DNA from: CAYRPN01 sp964426135
GTDB lineage: Bacteria; Planctomycetota; Phycisphaerae; Phycisphaerales; Phycisphaeraceae
Direction of reading: 5' to 3'
DNA length: 12,519 nucleotides
Assembly: GCA_964426135.1 (NCBI GenBank)
Contig: CAYRPN010000156.1
Coordinates: 1 to 12,519, forward strand
In this document: one piece after another, positions 6,671-12,519 of the stretch
Layout of the letters: every line of letters starts with the position of its first letter
Numbering within the stretch: the first letter of the stretch is position 1
Notes under the pieces: model-generated
Told to the model about the DNA's origin: nothing
Databases searched by the model: none
What the model saw: the letters and a program-made list of their open reading frames with translations, nothing else
Program-made: the position numbers and the translations under genes

Positions 6671-9145
6671 ATGACGATCAAGTCCATCACGCGAGGCATT
6701 CCCGCCAACCGCTCGTTCTTCGCGCGGTACGGGACGCTCGTGGTGATTCCGCTGCTGATTCTGGCTCCATTCGTCGGATGGGGCGCGATGAAGGCGGCGA
6801 TGACGAACAACAACAACATCCGCCAGTGGCTGCCGCACGGACTGCCAGCCGCGGAGACCTATGACCGCTTTCGCAGGCACTTCGGCACCGATGAGTTCGC
6901 CGTCGTTTCCTGGGACGGATGCTCGCTGGATGATCCCCGTCTCGATCAGTTCGCCCAGATGGCCACGTCGGTCACTACGAGGCAGATCGGCACATCGACG
7001 CGCAGCTTCATGGAGCGCATCACGGATCGGCTGGACGAAGCGCTCATCGGCGTCGTCCACCACAAGCTCGACGCGGACGCGCGCATCTTCGCCGACGCCG
7101 TCACCGGCCCGCAGGCAATCAGGCAACTCATGGCGGCGCCGTTCGACCGCAAGCTCACCCGCGTCGAGGCAATCGATCGGGTGCGCGGCGTACTCGTCGG
7201 CAACGACGGTGTCACGAGTTGTTGCGTTCTGCGCCTCACGCAGGCGGGCAACGAAGATCGCGTCGCAGCGGTCGAAGCGATCCAACTCCTCGCTGCTCGC
7301 CTGGGATTGCCGAGCGAAGCGCTGCACATCGGAGGCGACGTGGTGTTCAACGCGGCGATCGACATTGAAAGCCGCAACGCCATCAACCGCCTGGCAGCCT
7401 GGTCCGTGCTGGCGGCTATCGTTGCGTCCATCGTTTCGCTGCGCAGCGTCCGACTGGCGATCATCGTGCTGATCTGCGCGGCGTATTGCGCGGCGCTGAG
7501 CAGCGCCTTCGTGTACTTCACCGGCGGCACGATGAATCTTGTCATGATCGTGATGCCGGTGCTCGTCCTCGTGCTGGGCGTCTCCGGCTGCATCCACATC
7601 GTGCATTACTACCGCGAGCAGGTCGCGCGGGACAGGCTGCGCGGCGCGTCGGGCCGATCCGTGCGGGCCGCGTGGGTGCCGTGCGTACTCGCCGCGGTGA
7701 CCACTGCGATCGGACTTGCCTCGCTCCTGGTCAGTCATGTGGGCCCCGTCAGGCAGTTCGGCGTTTACGGCGCGGCCGGCACGATGCTCACGCTGTTTTT
7801 CAATTTTATGCTGCTGCCGACACTGCTGGAGCGATATCCGGCCGGCCCGCACACTTCGGACGCGTCGCCCGATGACGACGCAAGCACCGGCTTTCAAGCA
7901 CATCCCTGGATCGATCGCGCCATCGATCTGATCATTCGCCGCCGAGCCACGGTCATCGCCTGTTTCCTCGTCGTGATGGCGCTGGCGGGAATCGGCTTGC
8001 TGTGGACGCAGACTTCCGTGAAGACCTCGCGATTCTTCCGGCCTGACCATCGCCTGCTGACGGACACAAGCTGGCTGGAGGAGCGCATTGGGCCGCTGGT
8101 GCCGTTTGAAGTCCTGCTGCGATTCGATCAGACGAACAAGCAGTCGATGCTCCAGCGCCTGGAACTGGTATCGGGCGTGCATCGAAAACTCGCATCGACT
8201 CCGTCGGTGGGCGGCATCGTCGCGGCGACGACCTACGCGCCGGCGATGACGCCGCCTGGATCGCCGACCACTCCAGGCCTACCTCGATCGCTACTGAACA
8301 TGGGGCTGGAGGCGAATCGCGCTTACTTCGTGGACCGGCGCGTGCTCAGTTCCACTCCCGATGAGACCGACGCGCTGCCCACTGAACGATGGCGCATCAC
8401 CGCGCGATTCACTGCTTCGAATGAATTGCATTATGACGAACTGCTGCAGCGCGTTCAGAGCGATGTAAACGATTACCTCGCCGCGCTGCCCGCGGAACAA
8501 CGCATCGGCGTCTCCGCCGTCTACACCGGCACCGTGCCGCTCCTGCACGCGGCCCAGAAGGAACTTCTCAACGGCCTGTTCTCCAGCTTCGTCATGGCGT
8601 TCTTCCTGATCGGCGGCGCGATGGCGATTCTGCTGCGCGGGCTGCGCGCCGGCATCATTTCGATGCTGCCCAACATCTGCCCCGGCATCGTCATCTTCGG
8701 CGTCATGGGCTGGTGCGGATTCCCCATCGACGTCGGCGCCATCCTCACCGCCAGCGTCGCGATGGGCATCGCCGTCGATGGCACGCTGCACCTCTTGACC
8801 TGGTTTCGCCGCGCGGTGGCCGAGGGCAAGGATCATCAGGCGGCGCTGCGGCAGGCTTACCAGCGCTGCGGCGCCGCGCTGTTTCAAACCGGCGCGATCA
8901 CCGCGCTGAGCATGGTGGTCTTCGTTCTCGCTTCGTTTCAACCCGTGGCGCAGTTCGGCCTGCTGATGTGCCTGATGATCGTGGCGGCGACGCTGGCCGA
9001 TCTCGTGCTGACCCCGGCGATCATCGCGACCAACTGGGGCCGGCTCTTCATGAAGCGCATGCCTGACGGTGCCGTCCACGTTCCGCTGGACGCGGCGCTG
9101 CCCCCCGCCGATCGCGCCTCAGGGTCAGAGCAGGCAACCCCATGA
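6671..9145 (+). CDS. MMPL/RND-superfamily membrane exporter
   Basis: This 824-residue inner-membrane protein has the duplicated layout of MMPL-type RND transporters, which use the proton gradient to export lipids or hydrophobic compounds. Helix 1 is at about 20-40, a soluble loop follows to about 238, and a helix bundle spans about 240-395. The second half repeats this: a helix near 427-447, a loop to about 635, and a bundle at 639-790. The segment AVDGTLHLLTWFRR starting at residue 701 carries D703 where MMPL proteins usually have an acidic residue of the proton relay. The matching first-half segment, GVSGCIHIVHYY from residue 303, has no acidic residue. The start at 6671 is placed just ahead of helix 1, but its ribosome site is weak. 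A start at 6545 would overlap the divergent decarboxylase. The stop overlaps the next gene as ATGA, indicating translational coupling. Substrate unknown; no periplasmic adaptor or outer-membrane channel is adjacent. Confidence 0.88.
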   Translation: MTIKSITRGIPANRSFFARYGTLVVIPLLILAPFVGWGAMKAAMTNNNNIRQWLPHGLPAAETYDRFRRHFGTDEFAVVSWDGCSLDDPRLDQFAQMATSVTTRQIGTSTRSFMERITDRLDEALIGVVHHKLDADARIFADAVTGPQAIRQLMAAPFDRKLTRVEAIDRVRGVLVGNDGVTSCCVLRLTQAGNEDRVAAVEAIQLLAARLGLPSEALHIGGDVVFNAAIDIESRNAINRLAAWSVLAAIVASIVSLRSVRLAIIVLICAAYCAALSSAFVYFTGGTMNLVMIVMPVLVLVLGVSGCIHIVHYYREQVARDRLRGASGRSVRAAWVPCVLAAVTTAIGLASLLVSHVGPVRQFGVYGAAGTMLTLFFNFMLLPTLLERYPAGPHTSDASPDDDASTGFQAHPWIDRAIDLIIRRRATVIACFLVVMALAGIGLLWTQTSVKTSRFFRPDHRLLTDTSWLEERIGPLVPFEVLLRFDQTNKQSMLQRLELVSGVHRKLASTPSVGGIVAATTYAPAMTPPGSPTTPGLPRSLLNMGLEANRAYFVDRRVLSSTPDETDALPTERWRITARFTASNELHYDELLQRVQSDVNDYLAALPAEQRIGVSAVYTGTVPLLHAAQKELLNGLFSSFVMAFFLIGGAMAILLRGLRAGIISMLPNICPGIVIFGVMGWCGFPIDVGAILTASVAMGIAVDGTLHLLTWFRRAVAEGKDHQAALRQAYQRCGAALFQTGAITALSMVVFVLASFQPVAQFGLLMCLMIVAATLADLVLTPAIIATNWGRLFMKRMPDGAVHVPLDAALPPADRASGSEQATP

Positions 9146-9582
9146 ACAAGGCCTTTGTCCGCGAACCCGATGAGCCCGACGACCTGCACTGCCCGCGCTG
9201 CCGGGCGATCGGGCAACCGGTCGAAGCCGCCACGATCGTCGCTCGCCTGCGCGATGGTCAGCGCCATACGCTGGGCAGCAGCGCTTGCTTCTGCCCCACT
9301 GCGTCGTGCGAGGTGGCGTACTTCGATGCCTACGGCCAGTCCATCGCGGCGGCCCTGCTGAATCGGCCTGTGTATCCGAAGGATCCCGACGCTCCGGTGT
9401 GCGCCTGCTTCCATTTGAAAGCGAACGACATCCTCGCCGACGCGGCGGCAAACAATCCCGCCGGTGTTCGCGAACTGATCCGCCTGAGCAAGACACCGCG
9501 AGCCGACTGTGCGGTGAAATCCGCCAACGGCCGGTGCTGCGTGCCGGAGGTGCAGCGGATTTATCTGAAGGCGCGGCAGTAG
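9142..9582 (+). CDS. CopZ N-terminal-like [2Fe-2S]/zinc-binding protein (putative metallochaperone)
   Basis: This 146-residue soluble protein has ten cysteines in a recognisable order: CPRC (17-20), CFCPTASC (49-56) followed by EVAYF, CACF (87-90), C123, and CC at 132-133 in the segment NGRCCVPEV. The pattern matches, from memory, the N-terminal domain of the Archaeoglobus copper chaperone CopZ, which holds a zinc ion and a [2Fe-2S] cluster. The HMA copper-binding domain that follows in that protein is absent, since this one ends about a dozen residues after the CC pair. The segment from residue 87 onward also recalls BFD-like [2Fe-2S] ferredoxin domains. The ATG overlaps the exporter stop codon as ATGA, so the two are probably co-translated, although no strong ribosome site is present. 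A redox, metal-sensing or metal-delivery role is inference, and no copper ATPase is nearby. Confidence 0.75.
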   Translation: MNKAFVREPDEPDDLHCPRCRAIGQPVEAATIVARLRDGQRHTLGSSACFCPTASCEVAYFDAYGQSIAAALLNRPVYPKDPDAPVCACFHLKANDILADAAANNPAGVRELIRLSKTPRADCAVKSANGRCCVPEVQRIYLKARQ

Positions 9583-9601
9583 TCACTGTTCATTCGTCGG
9601 A

Positions 9602-9617
9602 ACGGGGCAAGCCCCGT
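9602..9617. repeat. Tight GC palindrome between convergent genes
   Basis: ACGGGGC at 9602-9608 pairs exactly with GCCCCGT at 9611-9617 around a two-base AA centre, so in RNA the innermost pair would open. It lies 20 bases after the CopZ-like gene and before the 3' end of the convergent methyltransferase. A weaker CGCGAC/GTCGCG pairing (9633-9638 with 9655-9660) follows. No T-run is present. It may be a terminator-like hairpin or one copy of a dispersed intergenic palindrome. The remaining bases up to 9688 hold no gene I can support. Confidence 0.5.
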
Positions 9618-9688
9618 CGCTAAACGGGGGAGCGCGACCAGCGCGGGGGATCGCGTCGCGACCACGCGTCATCGGACCGCGTTGCCTT

Positions 9689-11023
9689 TCACCCGCCGGC
9701 GCCCGCTTCATCGGCCGGCGCTTCACCCGCCGGTGCCGCGCCGGCCGCCCCGCTGATCTTCACCGCGCGGATCGCCATGAAGAGTGGAATCTCATCGCGG
9801 GCTTCGTTCTCCGCCCGGGCGCGCGGGCCGGAGTCGCTGGTCTTGTGGCTGGCCCATTCCTCGATCGCTTCCACGAACAGTCCCGCCTGCCGCAGCGCTT
9901 TGACATACGTGCCGATCGGCTGATGGAACGACAGCGTGTGCGTGCGCGGATCCTTCCCCGGATGAGTGATGATCGTGTGCTTGCGAGGCAGCAGGTATCG
10001 TTCCACGCGGCGGTACTGCACCATCTCCTGTCCATCCCAGCCCCAGCTCGTGAACTGCGGCGACCGGAACGCCGGATGATTGAGCACGACAACGAATCGT
10101 CCACCAAACGGCGTGGTCAGGCCGCTGCGCAGGCACGCGGCGACGCCCTCAAACACCGGCCGGATCGGCGTGATGTTCTGGATCGCCAGCACGCAGGCGG
10201 CGGCATCGAACTTGCCGTGAAGTTCGGTGCGCTGGTTCAGGTCGCGCACGTCACCGACGAGATAGTTGATCGGCGTCTCGTGGCGTGTGTGTGTTTCACC
10301 GGGCTGTGGATTCTCGCTGCGCTTCTTCGCGGCTTCGATCAGCGGCCGCGCCGCGTCGATGCCGGTGACGATCGCCCGCTTCGACTGCAACTGCCTGCAA
10401 AGCACGCCCTGCCCGCAGGCGACGTCGAGCACCCTGTCGCCCTGCCCCACGGCCAGCAGCCGCATCAGGCCGGGGAAAATCACCTCGCGGTGATATTCGC
10501 TGCCCTCGTCGCCCACCAGATCGTCGTACCACTTGGCGACATTGCCCCAGTCGGTGCGGGCCGGCGTCTGCGGCGGCGCGGCAACGGGCGTGCGCGAAAC
10601 GAAGGCGAGCTTTGACTGCATGCCCGCAGGTCGCGGCACAAACTGCCGCTTGGCGTAGGGACGGGCGGCCGGCCGCGCGCCGGCATTGAGCGGCGGCTTG
10701 CCGCCGGGAGGACGAGCGGCGGACCCGGTTGGCGGACGGACGGTGTCGCTCGCCGCAGGTCGCACGGAGCCGGCCGCATTGGCGCCTTGCGCGTTCGGCG
10801 CCGGTGGGGAGCCGGCACCGCTGCTGCCGACATTGGTTGGAGGTTTCACTGCCTGAGGTTTCACTGCCTGAGGTTTCGCTGCGTGCGGCGGTCTGCCCGT
10901 CGGCGCGAATTTTCGTGGACCGGGTTTGAACTTGCTGCCGCCCTGGGCCGAGTTGGGCGAGAAGCCGGGCGGGGACTTTCGGTAGGGACGCTGAGATGAA
11001 GGACGTGGACGTTGCGGTTTCAT
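9689..11023 (-). CDS. Class I SAM-dependent methyltransferase with a long disordered basic N-terminal tail
   Basis: This 444-residue protein has two parts. Residues 1 to about 156 are rich in Pro, Ala, Arg, Lys, Gly and Gln, with no predicted fold, a positive charge and a short tandem repeat (KPQAVKPQAV). From about 157 a Rossmann-type methyltransferase begins with TDWGNVAKWYDDLVGDEGSE. Motif I is VLDVACGQG at 198-206, followed by the acidic end of the next strand (GIDAARP). GDVRDL and FDAAACVLAIQNI match the later motifs. The C-terminal tail is Gly/Ala rich. AAGGA six bases upstream supports the start at 11023; the frame remains open much further upstream, but that stretch is antisense to the PqaA-like gene. 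The tail resembles nucleic-acid-binding disordered tails, so an RNA or ribosomal target is conceivable but unproven. The substrate cannot be named. The gene is convergent with the exporter operon and divergent from the hydrolase. Confidence 0.88.
   Translation of the reverse strand: MKPQRPRPSSQRPYRKSPPGFSPNSAQGGSKFKPGPRKFAPTGRPPHAAKPQAVKPQAVKPPTNVGSSGAGSPPAPNAQGANAAGSVRPAASDTVRPPTGSAARPPGGKPPLNAGARPAARPYAKRQFVPRPAGMQSKLAFVSRTPVAAPPQTPARTDWGNVAKWYDDLVGDEGSEYHREVIFPGLMRLLAVGQGDRVLDVACGQGVLCRQLQSKRAIVTGIDAARPLIEAAKKRSENPQPGETHTRHETPINYLVGDVRDLNQRTELHGKFDAAACVLAIQNITPIRPVFEGVAACLRSGLTTPFGGRFVVVLNHPAFRSPQFTSWGWDGQEMVQYRRVERYLLPRKHTIITHPGKDPRTHTLSFHQPIGTYVKALRQAGLFVEAIEEWASHKTSDSGPRARAENEARDEIPLFMAIRAVKISGAAGAAPAGEAPADEAGAGG
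10841..10885 (-). repeat. 15-bp tandem repeat inside the methyltransferase tail
   Basis: AGGTTTCACTGCCTG occurs twice in a row at 10841-10855 and 10856-10870. A third unit at 10871-10885 differs at two bases. The unit is a multiple of three, so it stays in frame and encodes the repeated KPQAV pentapeptide in the disordered tail. Copy-number change by slippage would lengthen or shorten the tail without breaking the gene. Confidence 0.9.
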
Positions 11024-11043
11024 GAAGGTTCCTTGAATGCGCG

Positions 11044-11049
11044 ATCTTA
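11044..11049 (-). promoter_or_regulatory. Candidate -10 box of the methyltransferase gene
   Basis: On the minus strand this reads TAAGAT inside CTAAGATC (11043-11050), identical to the word ahead of the decarboxylase. It would place transcription start about 14 bases before the ATG at 11023, leaving room for the AAGGA ribosome site. No clear -35 is visible. Confidence 0.35.
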
Positions 11050-11085
11050 GCAGGAGCCAGAGCAACTGGGCGCGGTGATGACCGG

Positions 11086-11091
11086 TATGAT
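11086..11091 (+). promoter_or_regulatory. Candidate -10 box of the PqaA-like hydrolase gene
   Basis: TATGAT lies within CGGTATGAT at 11083-11091, the same nine-base word found ahead of the exporter operon. It ends 22 bases before the ATG at 11114, giving a short leader that contains the AGGAG ribosome site. No strong -35 is seen. Confidence 0.45.
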
Positions 11092-11102
11092 TCCTCAAGC
11101 CC

Positions 11103-11107
11103 AGGAG
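11103..11107 (+). promoter_or_regulatory. Ribosome binding site deciding the PqaA-like start
   Basis: AGGAG lies six bases before ATG 11114. It fixes the start directly before a signal peptide, in preference to the upstream in-frame ATGs at 11075, 11078 and 11087, which would place 9-13 uncharacteristic residues ahead of it. Confidence 0.75.
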
Positions 11108-11113
11108 CCATTC

Positions 11114-12436
11114 ATGAGATTCTTCAGCCAAGTTCCTTTCGTTGTCGTCCTCGCTCTCGCTGCCGCGCCTTTGCTGGGCCAGCCCGCCGCCGGCCTGCGC
11201 GAGTATGTGGGCAAGAAAGACGACAGCTACAAGTACGAAGTGAAGTCGAATCACGACATCGGCGAGACCAAAATTCTCTCCGTCCGCCTGACGTCGCAGA
11301 AGTGGCGCGATACGGAGTGGCAGCACTGGCTCACCATCATCGTGCCGGGCAAGATTCAGTACCCCGACAAGGCGATCCTCTTCGTCACCGGCGGAAGCAG
11401 CCGCGATCAGGCACCGTCCTTGGACTCCAAGGCAGCGAAGATGTTCATCCCGCTGGCGGAGAAAACCAACGCGGTGTTCGCCGTGTTGCAGCAGGTGCCG
11501 AACCAGCCGCTGTATGACGGCAAGTATGAGGACGCACTGATCGCCTACACCTTTTCGAAATACATCGAGACCGGCGACAACGAATGGCCCCTGCTCTTGC
11601 CCATGACCAAGAGCGCGGTCAAGGCGATGGACGCGGTGCAGGCTGTTGTCAAAGAACGCATCAACAAGGACATCACCGGCTTCGTCGTCACCGGCGCGTC
11701 CAAGCGCGGCTGGACCACCTGGCTCACCGCCGCCACGCAGGACAAGCGCGTCATCGCCATCGCCCCCATGGTGATCGATGTGCTCAACTTCGATCCGCAG
11801 ATGAAGCACCAGCGCGAGAGCTATGGAAAACTCAGCGAGCAGATCGGCGATTACGACAAACTCAACCTGCCCGACAAACTCAAGACGGAGAACGGCAAAA
11901 AGCTCAACGACCTGGTCGATCCCTACAGCTATCGCAAGGACATCACCATTCCCAAGCTCGTTCTGCTGGGCACGAACGATCCGTACTGGACGGTGGACGC
12001 GTCGAGCATTTACTTCAACGACCTCGTCGGCTCGAAAAATCTTTACTACGAGCCGAACGCCGGACACGGGCTGGGCGCGGGGATCTATCCGACGCTGCTG
12101 GCGTTCTTCCATGCGTCGATGGCGGGCAAGACGCTGCCGACCATGACGTGGGAAAAGAAGGCGGATGGCACGATCAGTGCCAAGTGGGACGACAAGTTCG
12201 CCACCGCGACGCTGTGGGAGGGGTACTCCGCGACGCGCGATTTCCGCCAGGCGAAGTGGGTGCCCACGCCGCTGGAAGCCGATGGCAAAGTGGACGCGAA
12301 AGTGAGCGAGCCACGCAACGGCTGGTCGGCGTTCTATGTGGAAGTGAAGTTCCCCTCGGCGGGCATCGGGCCGTTCAGCGTGTGTACCGAGATGAGCGTG
12401 CTGCCGAAGAAGTTGCCGTTCAAGGATGCGAAGTAA
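11114..12436 (+). CDS. PhoPQ-activated pathogenicity-related (PqaA-like) secreted alpha/beta hydrolase
   Basis: This 440-residue protein begins with a signal peptide (MRFFSQVPFVVVLALAAAPL), probably cut near residues 20-24, so it is exported. There is no lipobox cysteine. The mature part matches the PhoPQ_related family, named after Salmonella PqaA and related to Dictyostelium AprA. The hallmark GASKRGWTTWL holds the likely nucleophile S196. GTNDPYWTVD supplies D289 and NAGHGLG supplies H318, in the order and spacing expected of an alpha/beta-hydrolase triad. The WQHWLTIIVP and VTGGSS segments near the N-terminus are also family-like. After about residue 340 a beta-rich C-terminal region (TMTWEKKADGTISAKWDD) completes the usual length. 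The natural substrate of the family is not established, so the name does not imply virulence or PhoPQ control here. The gene is divergent from the methyltransferase across 90 bp and ends just before a repeat cluster. Confidence 0.9.
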   Translation: MRFFSQVPFVVVLALAAAPLLGQPAAGLREYVGKKDDSYKYEVKSNHDIGETKILSVRLTSQKWRDTEWQHWLTIIVPGKIQYPDKAILFVTGGSSRDQAPSLDSKAAKMFIPLAEKTNAVFAVLQQVPNQPLYDGKYEDALIAYTFSKYIETGDNEWPLLLPMTKSAVKAMDAVQAVVKERINKDITGFVVTGASKRGWTTWLTAATQDKRVIAIAPMVIDVLNFDPQMKHQRESYGKLSEQIGDYDKLNLPDKLKTENGKKLNDLVDPYSYRKDITIPKLVLLGTNDPYWTVDASSIYFNDLVGSKNLYYEPNAGHGLGAGIYPTLLAFFHASMAGKTLPTMTWEKKADGTISAKWDDKFATATLWEGYSATRDFRQAKWVPTPLEADGKVDAKVSEPRNGWSAFYVEVKFPSAGIGPFSVCTEMSVLPKKLPFKDAK

Positions 12437-12455
12437 GAATGTGGACAGCTTCGAG

Positions 12456-12466
12456 CGCAAAGGCGC
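12456..12466. repeat. Partial copy of the CGCAAAGGCGC repeat
   Basis: CGCAAAGGCGC, preceded by GAG and followed by a diverged GATGCTC, matches the core of the inverted repeat at 4864-4930. It lies 20 bases after the PqaA-like stop codon. No complementary second arm is visible before the window ends, so this is a half or decayed element. Confidence 0.5.
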
Positions 12467-12484
12467 GATGCTCTGTTGTTCCGG

Positions 12485-12519
12485 TCCCCTCTCCCTCCGG
12501 GAGAGGGTTAGGGTGAGGG
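12485..12519. repeat. CCCTCTCCC/GGGAGAGGG palindromic intergenic repeat, cut by the window edge
   Basis: CCCTCTCCC at 12487-12495 pairs exactly with GGGAGAGGG at 12499-12507 around a three-base TCC loop, followed by TTAGGGTGAGGG to the window end. It is a strong hairpin without a U-tract, placed about 50 bases after the PqaA-like gene. Its reverse complement resembles the degenerate element at 4993-5025. I recall similar words between genes in many GC-rich genomes, so this is probably a dispersed repeat that may act as an mRNA-end hairpin. Confidence 0.7.

Noticed and set aside
6470..8182. Minus-strand 570-codon open frame opposite the exporter
   Set aside because: The translation is rich in Arg, Gln, His and Asp with no domain, and it covers the decarboxylase start and the divergent promoter region.
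11024..12460. Minus-strand open frame extending the methyltransferase to over 900 residues
   Set aside because: It lies antisense to the PqaA-like gene and its translation is Arg/His/Val-rich without motifs. AAGGA before the ATG at 11023 gives a better start. Long antisense frames are expected in GC-rich coding DNA.

Overview
The window reads as a GC-rich chromosomal segment of a planctomycete, probably of the Phycisphaerae type. This rests on gene content and I could not check it by search. The pointers are an isolated prepilin-like protein with a C-terminal H-x9-D motif, a PhoPQ-related (PqaA-like) secreted hydrolase, a methyltransferase with a long Pro/Ala/Arg-rich tail, and intergenic palindromic repeats. 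I see no rRNA, tRNA, CRISPR array, transposase, integrase or phage gene. No gene appears broken.

Layout from left to right: a membrane-anchored family 2 glycosyltransferase (+, 196-1248); a convergent pseudopilin-like gene (-, 1329-2078); a divergent, full-length comEC/rec2 DNA-uptake channel gene (+, 2169-4853); a repeat-rich convergent junction (4854-5025); a PLP-dependent group II decarboxylase (-, 4993-6564); a divergent two-gene operon of an MMPL/RND-type exporter (+, 6671-9145) and a CopZ N-terminal-like Fe-S/zinc protein (+, 9142-9582) overlapping by ATGA; a short hairpin-containing junction; a class I SAM methyltransferase (-, 9689-11023); a divergent PqaA-like secreted hydrolase (+, 11114-12436); and a second repeat cluster at the right end.

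The genes alternate in strand, so most are probably transcribed singly. Three divergent intergenic spacers of 90, 106 and 90 bp must hold the promoters. Two of them share a CGGTATGAT word on the plus strand and a CTAAGATC word on the minus strand, which are plausible -10 regions. The only clear operon is the exporter plus the Fe-S/zinc protein. Intergenic palindromic repeats sit at the 3' ends of genes, and one appears to supply the decarboxylase stop codon.

I see no convincing multi-gene novel system. The most interesting items are the translational coupling of a stand-alone CopZ N-terminal-like domain to an RND exporter, the repeat-derived end of the decarboxylase, and the dispersed repeats themselves.
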